Shown one piece after another: positions 18,338 to 27,593 of a stretch of 45,206 nucleotides of DNA. The stretch lies in the NCBI GenBank assembly GCA_903924485.1, contig CAIYBL010000082.1:1-45206 (forward strand), written 5' to 3'. This DNA comes from an uncultured Actinomycetes bacterium (GTDB lineage Bacteria > Actinomycetota > Actinomycetes > Nanopelagicales > Nanopelagicaceae). The translations under genes were made by a program, and so were the position numbers. Positions within the stretch are counted from its first letter, which is position 1. Each line of letters opens with the position of its first letter. The notes beneath the pieces are model-generated. The model did not search any database. It was given only the letters and a program-made list of their open reading frames with translations, and was not told the origin of the DNA.

Positions 18338-19945
18338 ATGAACGACAATATTTTTACCATTCGAGGGGCTCATGCCATCGATGGAACTGGTGCTGCTGCA
18401 ATTAGAGCTGATGTGATTGTGAAGGATGGAGTTATAGCCAAATATGGTTCTGTCCTAAAGGGCGAGGAAGAAGGAAAAGTTATTGACGGGGCCGGTTTAT
18501 CCCTGAGCCCGGGCTTCATCGATATGCACTCACACTCGGATCTAGCGGTACTTTCGGATAAAGAACATCTTTCAAAAGTGACTCAAGGCGTTACTTTGGA
18601 AGTTGTAGGACAAGATGGTTTGAGTTATGTCCCATCAGATGAAAACACTCTTGGAGTTCTTCGTGAGCAACTTTACGGATGGAACGGTGAACCGCAAGGC
18701 GTTAATTGGAATTTTCATTCGGTCTCTGATTATCTTGAGTTAGTTGATCAAGGCGCTGCGGTGAATGTTGCCTATCTAGTTCCACACGGAAGCGTTCGTA
18801 TGCTTGCTCGGGGGAATGTGGCGGGGCTAGCCAATCCTTCAGAGCTGGCAGAGATGTCCCGACTGGTGGAAGTTGGAATGCAAGAGGGGGCGGTTGGATT
18901 GTCAGCAGGTTTGACTTATACCCCTGCTATGTACGCCGATGACGCCGAGTTGATTGAGTTAAGTCGCGTTGTTGCGAAGTATTCTGGATATTACGCGCCT
19001 CACCATAGAAATTATGGAGCGAGATTTCTCGACGCAGTGGATGAGTGCATTGAAATTGCTCGAGCATCTACGGTTGCACTCCACCTAACACATTGTCATA
19101 TGAGCTCTGAAGCAAATCATGGAAGGACAGATCTACTTTTTGATCGACTCTCAAAAGCTGAGTCCCAAGGTATTGATGTGACGTTGGACAGTTATCCCTA
19201 CTTGGCAGGGTCAACATATTTGCACGCCATGCTCCCATCATGGATTCAAGATGGCGGCAAAGAGGCTATGCGGACTCGCCTGACCCAGCCCGACAAGCGG
19301 GCGAAAGCAGTACACGAATTAACGGTTTCAGGTAGCGATGGAAATCATGGCGGCACCATGAATTGGGAGATCGTGAAGATCGCCGGTGTTGAACGACCTG
19401 AGCACCTGCAGTTAGTTGGGCTCTCTCTTCTGGAGGCTTCAAGAATCTTCGCACAAGAGCCGATCGAATTTTATTTAGATTTTATTGCAGCAGAGGACTT
19501 CAAGGCGTCATGCGTAATATTTTCTGGACATGAAGGAAATCTCCGCTCAATTATGGCCCACCCTCGCCACATGGCAGGTAGTGACGGAATCTTGATGGGA
19601 AACAGGCCGCATCCTCGCGCGTACGGAACCTTCGCGCGATATTTGGGGCATTATGCGAGGCAGGAGAAGGTTTTCTCAATGGAGGAAGCTGTCTCTCACA
19701 TGACTGGTAGATCGGCTGCACGCCTCTCGCTCAAAGATAGAGGTTTACTACGCGAAGGTTTCAAAGCTGACCTTGTGCTCTTTGATGCAAATACCGTTCT
19801 TGATCAATCGACTTACGAGAATCCTCGTTTACCCGCCAGGGGATTTGAAAACGTGTGGGTCAATGGCGTGGAGACTCTAAAAAATGGCCAACGCACTTCA
19901 CGACTTCCCGGCAAAGCGGTTCGCTCTCGGGCGGTTGGCGCTTAA
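18338..19945 (+). CDS. N-acyl-D-amino-acid deacylase family amidohydrolase (GQDGLS variant)
   Basis: GFIDMHSHSDLAVL, GVTLEVVGQDGLSYVP, HLTHCHM, ADLVLFDANTV; amidohydrolase-3 type. Confidence 0.85.
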   Translation: MNDNIFTIRGAHAIDGTGAAAIRADVIVKDGVIAKYGSVLKGEEEGKVIDGAGLSLSPGFIDMHSHSDLAVLSDKEHLSKVTQGVTLEVVGQDGLSYVPSDENTLGVLREQLYGWNGEPQGVNWNFHSVSDYLELVDQGAAVNVAYLVPHGSVRMLARGNVAGLANPSELAEMSRLVEVGMQEGAVGLSAGLTYTPAMYADDAELIELSRVVAKYSGYYAPHHRNYGARFLDAVDECIEIARASTVALHLTHCHMSSEANHGRTDLLFDRLSKAESQGIDVTLDSYPYLAGSTYLHAMLPSWIQDGGKEAMRTRLTQPDKRAKAVHELTVSGSDGNHGGTMNWEIVKIAGVERPEHLQLVGLSLLEASRIFAQEPIEFYLDFIAAEDFKASCVIFSGHEGNLRSIMAHPRHMAGSDGILMGNRPHPRAYGTFARYLGHYARQEKVFSMEEAVSHMTGRSAARLSLKDRGLLREGFKADLVLFDANTVLDQSTYENPRLPARGFENVWVNGVETLKNGQRTSRLPGKAVRSRAVGA

Positions 19946-19947
19946 GT

Positions 19948-21570
19948 ATGTCGGTGGAACCTTTAGATCTTTCGATTTCAGGTTTGATCTATGACGGTCT
20001 GGGAAATTTACCAAAGTTTGGAATCATTGGAATTCTGAACGGTGTGATTGTTTCTGTAGGCAATGAAGAGATCGCCTCCCGTGAACACATTGATGCAACG
20101 GGATTTGCTATTGCTCCTGGCTTTATCGATGTTCATACGCACTCTGACATAAGTTTGTTACACGATGGGCGCGGGGAGAGCAAAGTTTTTCAAGGCGTTA
20201 CTACGGAGGTAACGGGCAACTGTTCTTTCTCCGCTTTTCCGATCAATCAAGCCAATAAACAATTGCACTCTGAATTCCTAGAAGGAATTGGCGATGACCC
20301 ATTTCCTTTGGAGTGGTCTGATTTGAATGGATATCGCGAGGCGATTTATAAAAATGGCGTATCTATAAATATTGCTCCATTGGTTGGTCACGGAACACTT
20401 CGAATTGCTGGCATGGGTCTGAAGGAGGGCGCACCTTCCCCAGGTGATTTAGAGCGAATGGGGCAATTGCTTTCACTGGCGCTGGAACAAGGAGCCTTTG
20501 GAATGTCTACTGGTCTTACTTATGTTCCATCTCGCTACGCCCCATTTGAAGAATTAATCTACCTTTGCAAGGTTCTTAAAAGTAGTGATCGCATCTATAC
20601 ATCGCACGCTCGAGATTACGACATTCTGGGAGAGGATGAATTCTTAGGTTCTCTGAAGGAAGCGATCTCGTTAGCTCGCCAGACAGGCGTCAGAGTTCAG
20701 TTTTCTCACGCTGCTATTAATGACCCCAATCAATGGGGTAGGGCGCAGGATTGGGTTGATTATTTCGATTCACCAGATGCTAAAAATCTTGACGTGGCCT
20801 TTGACGTCTACCCCTATGACGCTTCCAGTTCAGCGCTGACTCAATACTTGCCTGGTTGGGTTCAAGCCGGTGGCGTTGATGCGATGAGAACGCGTCTATC
20901 TGAACCGTCGATATTTTCTACAGCTGCGCAAGAATTATCTCTCGGATGGTCGGCACATAAGATTCCTTGGTTCTGGGATCGAGTTGTCATCGCTCGAGGC
21001 AATGGTCTTCTTGGTGTTGAAAACGGAGATTCCATTGAGATCGCTGCAAAGAAATTGGGGATGGCTCCAGAGGCGCTCGTTCTTGAACTAACACGACTTG
21101 GCGGCAATTCGGTCATGGTGGTGCTTTTCTATCGGACCGATAAAGATATGCGAATCTTTGCACAATCAAAATATTCGATGATTTGCTCGGATGGTTCTGC
21201 ATTTCCTTTTGAGCAGAAAGGAAAACTTCCGCATCCTAGGTCCTTTGGCGCCAGCGCGCGGGCCCTTGGGTATCTCTCGAGAGAGACAGGTGATATGCCA
21301 TTGGAACTGGTTATCTACAAAATGTCTGGCAAAGCTGCTGCATTCTTTGGCATACACGACAGAGGTTCTATAGAGGTAGGAAAGGCTGCCGATATCGTGA
21401 TCTTTAATCCTGAGACGATCAAGGATCAGGCCACTTTTACCAACCCAACTCAACCGCCAGTCGGAGTTGAGTATGTTTTTGTTAACGGGCAACTAGTCAT
21501 TCGAAAAGGCACACAGTCAGATAAACGTCCCGGCAAAGTTCTAAACGCTAATCTTCCAGCACCCAAGTAG
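19948..21570 (+). CDS. N-acyl-D-amino-acid deacylase family amidohydrolase (GNCSFS variant)
   Basis: GFIDVHTHSDISLL, GVTTEVTGNCSFSAFP, VQFSHAA, ADIVIFNPETIKDQATF; start ATG 19948 (ORF-track 19855 overlaps the upstream gene). Confidence 0.87.
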   Translation: MSVEPLDLSISGLIYDGLGNLPKFGIIGILNGVIVSVGNEEIASREHIDATGFAIAPGFIDVHTHSDISLLHDGRGESKVFQGVTTEVTGNCSFSAFPINQANKQLHSEFLEGIGDDPFPLEWSDLNGYREAIYKNGVSINIAPLVGHGTLRIAGMGLKEGAPSPGDLERMGQLLSLALEQGAFGMSTGLTYVPSRYAPFEELIYLCKVLKSSDRIYTSHARDYDILGEDEFLGSLKEAISLARQTGVRVQFSHAAINDPNQWGRAQDWVDYFDSPDAKNLDVAFDVYPYDASSSALTQYLPGWVQAGGVDAMRTRLSEPSIFSTAAQELSLGWSAHKIPWFWDRVVIARGNGLLGVENGDSIEIAAKKLGMAPEALVLELTRLGGNSVMVVLFYRTDKDMRIFAQSKYSMICSDGSAFPFEQKGKLPHPRSFGASARALGYLSRETGDMPLELVIYKMSGKAAAFFGIHDRGSIEVGKAADIVIFNPETIKDQATFTNPTQPPVGVEYVFVNGQLVIRKGTQSDKRPGKVLNANLPAPK

Positions 21571-23041
21571 TATCTTCTTCGAATGGATACATCGGAACAC
21601 GACGATGTGAGTAAGCAAAATTCTCTAGGGCAGCCGTTGATGCTCCTGCGGTATCTAACCAGTACATTTTCTTTGCAATAGGTTCGTATGCCGCCCGAGG
21701 CGAGTGAACTCCCTTAGTTACTATTATTTTATGGTCAAGAGGTTCAAGCCCAGCATTTCGAAATTGTAGTATTGAGCTGGACATGGCCGGAAGGGAAGTT
21801 AAAAGGATTGAATTGCCATCATCAGTCTTGATTGCAACACTTGGACCATCGTTGTAAAAGAGAAATCCGCCATGTGAAGGCTTTGTCTCAGCGTATTTTC
21901 CATCTGTGATCGCTGATATGACACCCGAAATATGGAAAGGATCTCCATGCATCTCATCAGCTTTACCACCGACTTCAGCATCGATTTTGGCACCGACCCC
22001 CAAGGCAATACATTGCGCAACAACAGTTGGATCGCAAAGAGCTTGTAATAGGCCAGTTATCCCTAGGCGACGCGAGGCATGTAGAACGAAGGTTGAGTCA
22101 CCTGGCGTTCCTGCACCTACGTTGTCGCCGACATCGAATAGAACCACAGGACGTTCTGGATTAGCGGCAGCTTCCGTAAGAGCTAAATCCGTCGATGTCG
22201 CAACACCATTAAGGGCTTCTCTGAGATCCCAGGCTCGCATAGCAATTCTATTTGCCACTGTTTTTGCAAGGTCTGCGTCGTTGTCAGTAATAGCAAGAAA
22301 TGTCATTCCCATTTGGGGTACATCTGAATACGGATAACCTTCGACCACGCTAACAGATAAGACACTGGGATTGTTTAGTTCTGTCTTTGCGAACTCCAAT
22401 AGGTCAGACATTGGCCTGTCGTCGGTTCCTTGCTTCAATATGTTCGCGACCAAAGGGGGAGTTGCGAGGTATGACGTCGGCCTTATCTCGCCATTGTAAA
22501 ATCTGATTGCCAGGTCGGCCGATTCATAAGCACGTTCAAAAGTGTCCAAGTGTGGATTGGTTTGATACACCTTCACGATATCGGAGTTAGCAACCACTTT
22601 TCGAGAAACGTTCGCGTGCATATCCAAATTAGTCACGATGATGCAGTCCGGACCGACAATAGCTCGTACTCTCGCTGCCACCTCTCCATCGGTATCTGCA
22701 TACAATTCAGAAACGGCCGCTCCATGTTGAGCTAAAAAGACAATATCCCACGGACCTTGTTCGCGAACTAGTAAGACAATCTCATCGATTAAATGTGTTA
22801 TTGCTTCTGCAGTGATATTACCCATGGGCATTAGCCGAGAGAAGACTAGAGGCACGAGTTCAATATCGGACTCGGTTGCAAGGCGCGAAAGAATTCCTGC
22901 GATTGTAGCTTTTGATTCCTTGTACTCATTAACGATTTCATCTCCGTGGAGAATGCCTGCTTCAATCCACTTAGGTAAGGAAGCTGAAACTTTTGCGAAT
23001 GAGTTGGTTTCATGTTGAAAACCGGCAATAGCGACGCGCAT
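21548..23041 (-). CDS. M81-family metallopeptidase (MlrC-like)
   Basis: MRVAIAGFQHETNSF, FLAQHGAAVSE, NLDMHAN, NPHLDTFERA, DVGDNVGAGTPGDST; start corrected from 23119 to ATG 23041. Confidence 0.9.
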   Translation of the reverse strand: MRVAIAGFQHETNSFAKVSASLPKWIEAGILHGDEIVNEYKESKATIAGILSRLATESDIELVPLVFSRLMPMGNITAEAITHLIDEIVLLVREQGPWDIVFLAQHGAAVSELYADTDGEVAARVRAIVGPDCIIVTNLDMHANVSRKVVANSDIVKVYQTNPHLDTFERAYESADLAIRFYNGEIRPTSYLATPPLVANILKQGTDDRPMSDLLEFAKTELNNPSVLSVSVVEGYPYSDVPQMGMTFLAITDNDADLAKTVANRIAMRAWDLREALNGVATSTDLALTEAAANPERPVVLFDVGDNVGAGTPGDSTFVLHASRRLGITGLLQALCDPTVVAQCIALGVGAKIDAEVGGKADEMHGDPFHISGVISAITDGKYAETKPSHGGFLFYNDGPSVAIKTDDGNSILLTSLPAMSSSILQFRNAGLEPLDHKIIVTKGVHSPRAAYEPIAKKMYWLDTAGASTAALENFAYSHRRVPMYPFEEDTTWVLED

Positions 23042-23129
23042 GCTCTTGAATCCTCTCGTAGCCCCTGCTGAAAGCCTTAACTTATCCGATTGTAATAATC
23101 TGCGATAAGAATTTTTCACATTCTGGAAT

Positions 23130-24329
23130 CTAAGCTAAAGCGGACTTAATCCAAGCCAGATCTCTTGGTCGCATGGTGTCTAAGAGATAGAAATCAATCT
23201 CTTTGATTCCCATATCCCGCAACTTGCGCACCTTGGTAACGAGGTCGGCCTGTGAAGAATTGTCAGGAAATGTTGGGCGAAGAATTGGGACGATTTCGCC
23301 ACTGACACGATGCAAATAATGTGACGTCACATGTTCCACGGCATCGGGCTCAGTGCGGTAAACGAGTGGTTCATAGACATCAACGTATCTGCGCACTTCC
23401 ATGGGATCAACTCCCAGAACCCAGCTTTGATCTAAAGGCTCTAGGGATGTGATATCTAGCAGAGGTGTTTGGTCTACGAACCTTGTCTGTACTCCATATG
23501 AGCGGGCGATTGACGAGACATCGGAGTAAAGAGAGGTGACAGTCTCTTCGCGCACTTGCAAGAAAGCCAAAATCTCTGGGCCACAAATTGCTGCGAGATT
23601 GTCTTTCGTGAGTTCCAAATCCAACCACTTGTCATTTTCCTTGAGAAATGAATCAAGTTCCATGGTGACTTTTGACTTCAGAGCGGCACCATCGCCATTT
23701 GCGGAGGCAAAACGCATCAGGCAGCTGACGCAAAAACAGAGCGAAAATAGGAATTCGGTTATCTTGCTCATCTCTAAGAAGAAGCGCTCATGATGTTCTC
23801 CGTGCCGCGCACCATGAAAATGTAGCGATTCAATCGCCAAGGAGTTCACCCCTTGTGACATTAGGTCTGTTGCCAAGCCGCGACAGTAGTCCCTAACACG
23901 GGGATTAGATGGACAGAGTTCTGAAAGAAACCGATTACCTAGGGAATTTTCTACGCAACATTCCTTAAATGCGGCGCCAAGTTTTCCATTGTGCAAAAAC
24001 ACGCCCCAAGCGGATAACTCAAAATTTAATTGACTCGCTGCGCGCACAATTGAACGTAGGGCCTCGCTGGAGCCATAGGAATCACTCGGTGCTGGTCGAA
24101 GGCTGTCTTGCGGGTAATTCGAGTAGTTGGGTAAATAGTAATTAAATCCATCCTGAAGATATTCAAGTCGAGGGCCTTTGCGTAGTAAAAAATCTCTACT
24201 TGCATGGTAATTTAAAGCCAAATTCAATCCGGTTAAGCCAAACTCTTGAAGTTCAGAGATTACCTCTGAGGGATTGCTGTTCTGAAATGTATGCGTAAAA
24301 GCAAATGCTCGTGAATTGCAAACATTCAC
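23130..24329 (-). CDS. Uncharacterised protein, possibly TIM-barrel/glycoside-hydrolase-like, with CFCxxC motif
   Basis: 399 aa ORF; GTG start overlaps the permease stop (GTGA); internal HFHGARHGEHHERFF...LFSLCFCVSC; no family confidently recognised. Confidence 0.8.
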   Translation of the reverse strand: MNVCNSRAFAFTHTFQNSNPSEVISELQEFGLTGLNLALNYHASRDFLLRKGPRLEYLQDGFNYYLPNYSNYPQDSLRPAPSDSYGSSEALRSIVRAASQLNFELSAWGVFLHNGKLGAAFKECCVENSLGNRFLSELCPSNPRVRDYCRGLATDLMSQGVNSLAIESLHFHGARHGEHHERFFLEMSKITEFLFSLCFCVSCLMRFASANGDGAALKSKVTMELDSFLKENDKWLDLELTKDNLAAICGPEILAFLQVREETVTSLYSDVSSIARSYGVQTRFVDQTPLLDITSLEPLDQSWVLGVDPMEVRRYVDVYEPLVYRTEPDAVEHVTSHYLHRVSGEIVPILRPTFPDNSSQADLVTKVRKLRDMGIKEIDFYLLDTMRPRDLAWIKSALA

Positions 24330-25174
24330 TTAACACTGCCCGCAGTTAAGCCACTCACAAGGTACTTCTCGATCGAAATGAAGAGAATGATGATTGGAAT
24401 AATGGCAATCAATGAGCCAGCGAAGAGATAGTTCCACTTGACCTCGTAGTAACCAGTCAGCAGAGAGAGCCCAACCGAAAAGGGTTGCTTGGATGGCGAA
24501 CTAGCCAAAGTGTAGGCGACAACATATTCATTCCATGCAGCAATGAATGTAAAAATTGCCGTGGTAACGATGCCTGGAACCGCCAAAGGCAAACTGATCT
24601 TTCTAAATGTTTGCAATCTACTTGCACCATCAATGGCCGCGGCTTCTTCAATCTCGACGGGTATCGTTTTGAAGAAACTCGACAAGATCCATACCGAGAA
24701 CGCCAAATTGAAGGAAACGTTAATCAAAATCAATCCTAAGTAGGTATTTATGAGGTGCATGACCCCCATCTCGCGGTAGATACCAATCAGTAAAGTTGTT
24801 GGCGAGAACATCTGAGTTATTAGAACCAAAAGTAAGAAAGGGGTCCTTAGGCGAAAGTGATTTCTGGCAACGTAGTAGCCAGCAGGAATCGCTACAACTA
24901 GCCCAATCACCATAGTGGCCACGGCAATAATGACCGTGCTTCGGATATACATTCCAAAAGGTAACTCCTGGAATACTTTTATGAAGTTATTCCAATTGTA
25001 GGACTTAGGTAAATAACTTGGAGGTATATCTGTAATCGCGCTCTTTGGCTTTAGCGCTGTTGAAAGCATGGTGACGTAAGGAAAGAGAAATATAAAGGAA
25101 ACGACAAGTCCGAGGAGAGATAGCGTTGCGCCCTTAATCCTTGAAATATTTTTGAGCGAGAGATTTAGACTCAT
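24326..25174 (-). CDS. Carbohydrate ABC transporter permease (MalG-type)
   Basis: Multi-TM; EAAAIDGASRLQTFRKISLPLAVPGI EAA motif; start ATG 25174 overlaps the upstream stop. Confidence 0.93.
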   Translation of the reverse strand: MSLNLSLKNISRIKGATLSLLGLVVSFIFLFPYVTMLSTALKPKSAITDIPPSYLPKSYNWNNFIKVFQELPFGMYIRSTVIIAVATMVIGLVVAIPAGYYVARNHFRLRTPFLLLVLITQMFSPTTLLIGIYREMGVMHLINTYLGLILINVSFNLAFSVWILSSFFKTIPVEIEEAAAIDGASRLQTFRKISLPLAVPGIVTTAIFTFIAAWNEYVVAYTLASSPSKQPFSVGLSLLTGYYEVKWNYLFAGSLIAIIPIIILFISIEKYLVSGLTAGSVK

Positions 25175-26067
25175 TGTTGATCCAGCTCTTTCCACTTGGA
25201 TAACTTCAAAAACAACATTATGAAGATCAAAATCACAACAAAGTTACCAACGGCAAGCGAAGCCGATTGACCAATGTCCTGGTCCCGGAAAGCGATTTTA
25301 TAGGCAAATGTTGTAGTTGTATCTGTTTCATATCCTGGACCACCTTGTGTCATGACCCAGATGATAGGGAAACTATTAAAGACATACACGGCGTTGATAA
25401 CTGCGGCGACAAGGAATGCCGGCTTTAAAAGTGGGAAAACGATGGCCCAGTAACCTTTCCAAGGACCAGCGCCATCAACCCTAGCCGCCTCCATAATGTC
25501 GTGCGGTATCGCTTGAAGTCCTGCAAGTAACACATAACTTGTAAAAGGTAGGGATACGAGAACTCCAACCACGAGCAGGGCCATGAATGACGTCCTTGGG
25601 TCTCCCAAAATATCTACGGGAGCCTTAATGATATGTAAGTCCATTAGAACGTTGTTCATAATTCCGTAGTAAGGATCAAGAATCCATTTCCACGATGTTG
25701 CTGTAATGACAAGTGATGCAGCCCAAGGAACAATCACCGAGTAGCGCAGGATTCTTCGTCCTCGAAAGTTGGCATTCATTAATTGCGCGAGGGGCAACGA
25801 AAGAATCATTGTTGCCGCGACTACTACAACAAGCCAAATAGCTGTTCGCTTGAGTGTTCCGCCGATGTCGCTGTTATCCATTAAAGATCGATAGTTATCA
25901 AAACCAGCCCAGCCTTTAATGAGACCGCTGATGCTGACATGTCCAAAAGATACGAAGAAGAGTTCAACCATAGGCCACAAAACAAAGACAAAGATAAGAA
26001 TCAGTGCCGGACCTATCCAAGGCAATGCCTGAAGACTTGATCCTTTTTTGTAGACCTTCTTAGACAA
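25171..26067 (-). CDS. Carbohydrate ABC transporter permease (MalF-type)
   Basis: EAARVDGAGPWKGYWAIVFPLLKPAF EAA motif; multi-TM. Confidence 0.93.
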   Translation of the reverse strand: MSKKVYKKGSSLQALPWIGPALILIFVFVLWPMVELFFVSFGHVSISGLIKGWAGFDNYRSLMDNSDIGGTLKRTAIWLVVVVAATMILSLPLAQLMNANFRGRRILRYSVIVPWAASLVITATSWKWILDPYYGIMNNVLMDLHIIKAPVDILGDPRTSFMALLVVGVLVSLPFTSYVLLAGLQAIPHDIMEAARVDGAGPWKGYWAIVFPLLKPAFLVAAVINAVYVFNSFPIIWVMTQGGPGYETDTTTTFAYKIAFRDQDIGQSASLAVGNFVVILIFIMLFLKLSKWKELDQQ

Positions 26068-26136
26068 GTTCTTCTCTCTTCCAATTATCAGAAGCCCTTT
26101 GGACTTATTGGGGATTTTATACGAAACAAACCTAAA

Positions 26137-26184
26137 AGAAAGGAGACAAGGAGCGCATTTTCAGCAATTCCTTGTCTCCTTTCT
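26137..26184 (-). terminator. Strong 16-bp inverted repeat between SBP and permease genes
   Basis: AGAAAGGAGACAAGGA (26137-26152) / TCCTTGTCTCCTTTCT (26169-26184), perfect; on the minus strand followed by TTTAGG. Confidence 0.75.
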
Positions 26185-26191
26185 TCACTAG

Positions 26192-27442
26192 TTATCCAGC
26201 GTTTGCAGCATCACATTTCTTCTGAATATTCGTCAGAGATTTTTGTGGGTTCAGCATTGCTGTACCCATTTCTGTGATGATTGTGGATTTGCAAGCGGCC
26301 CATGAGCCGATTGTTCCTGGGTAGAAGATCGCCTTAGGCAATAGAGCTACGTAAGGCCCAATGATTGGATCCTTTGCAGCAACTGCGCCCGCAGACTTCG
26401 TAGCAGGAATAAATCCGCCCGCAGCCGTCAAGAAGCCTTGGTAGTTGGCAGGAACGAAGATGAAATCCAAGAACTTACGAATTTCAGCTACGCGACCATT
26501 TGCTTTGTATCCCTTGAAGTAATCTTGTACGCCAAGAGTGACGTCTGATTTTCCAGGAGCATGTGGGAATGGAGCAGCGCCCCACTTGATTGCAGCGCCA
26601 CCATTCTTAGATAGCCAGTCTGGTAGGAATACGCCACCATCAACCATGGCAACTTTGCCTTTAGCAAAGAGTGTCCATGCGCCGTCGGTGCGATTTGTCT
26701 TGCCTGGGTTTGGTTGTGTCAATTTTGCGTCAACCAAACTCTTCAAGAATGTAAGCGCGCCGAGGTAGGCAGGTGTGTTGATTGTGTATTTATTGGTTGT
26801 GGCGTTGTAGAGACGTGCACCATTTCCGCCACCCCATACTGTGAACTCGGCTTGAGCCTCTTCCACACCTAGAGGTAATCCAAGTGGGTAAACAGTTGGA
26901 TACTTGGCTTTGATTTTGATGGCTGCAGCTTTGAGCTCTGCCCACGTGGCAGGTGGCTTGGCAACTCCAGCGCCCTTGAGAATTGTCTTGTTGTAGAAGA
27001 ATGCACGAGCCGACGCCAAGTCAGGCACTGCATATGCAACACCCTTGTATTGGGAGTTAGTCATAAAGGCAGGAACAATATCCGCCAGTGTTGCTGGACT
27101 AACAATTTGATCGGCAGGGTAGAGAAGTCCATCTGCAGCTTCTCCGGCAAATTCGTCATTGTTGACGATGTCTGGTGACTGACCTGATGCAATCAGAGTC
27201 TTTACCTTTTGCCCAATTTCAGGCCAAGCAACAACATCAAGGTCTACTTTGATACCTGGATTAGCTGCTTCAAATCGAGTAATCAAATCTGTGTAATAAG
27301 GTGTCATAGCATCGGTATATGAGGCCATGACCAGCTTAAGGTGAACATCCGCGGCCTGAGCCGGTGCCAGAGTCAGTGCCACGGAGGCACCAAGACTGAT
27401 CGCCGCTAAGGTTGCAAGACGTGCAGCATTTCGCTTCATCAT
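26192..27442 (-). CDS. Extracellular sugar-binding protein (ABC solute-binding, family 1)
   Basis: Signal peptide MMKRNAARLATLAAISLGASVALTLAPAQAADVHLKLVMASY; FEAANPGIKVDLDVVAWPEIGQKVKTLIASGQSPDIV. Confidence 0.93.
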   Translation of the reverse strand: MMKRNAARLATLAAISLGASVALTLAPAQAADVHLKLVMASYTDAMTPYYTDLITRFEAANPGIKVDLDVVAWPEIGQKVKTLIASGQSPDIVNNDEFAGEAADGLLYPADQIVSPATLADIVPAFMTNSQYKGVAYAVPDLASARAFFYNKTILKGAGVAKPPATWAELKAAAIKIKAKYPTVYPLGLPLGVEEAQAEFTVWGGGNGARLYNATTNKYTINTPAYLGALTFLKSLVDAKLTQPNPGKTNRTDGAWTLFAKGKVAMVDGGVFLPDWLSKNGGAAIKWGAAPFPHAPGKSDVTLGVQDYFKGYKANGRVAEIRKFLDFIFVPANYQGFLTAAGGFIPATKSAGAVAAKDPIIGPYVALLPKAIFYPGTIGSWAACKSTIITEMGTAMLNPQKSLTNIQKKCDAANAG

Positions 27443-27593
27443 CTATGTAACTCCTATCTGAGTCGGTAAGAAAGTGGTTCAGGGGTCAAACGCCAAAGGA
27501 GGGTCGCTCACTTCGTGGCATAACCTCATCATGAGAGGCTAACTCTCACAAGTGTTTTAGGTCTCAATTCGATAAAGATTTCATATGGTGGAA

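Noticed and set aside
19855-19947. N-terminal extension of the second deacylase in the ORF track
   Set aside because: It overlaps the first deacylase in another frame; the family-like N-terminus starts at ATG 19948.
21548-23041. Microcystin-degradation (mlr) cluster
   Set aside because: Only an M81 homologue is present; no recognisable mlrA, mlrB or mlrD, and M81 proteins are widespread outside that pathway.
27515-27535. CCTCATCATGAGAGG partial dyad upstream of the sugar SBP gene
   Set aside because: Imperfect symmetry and short; not convincing as an operator compared with the 16162 palindrome.
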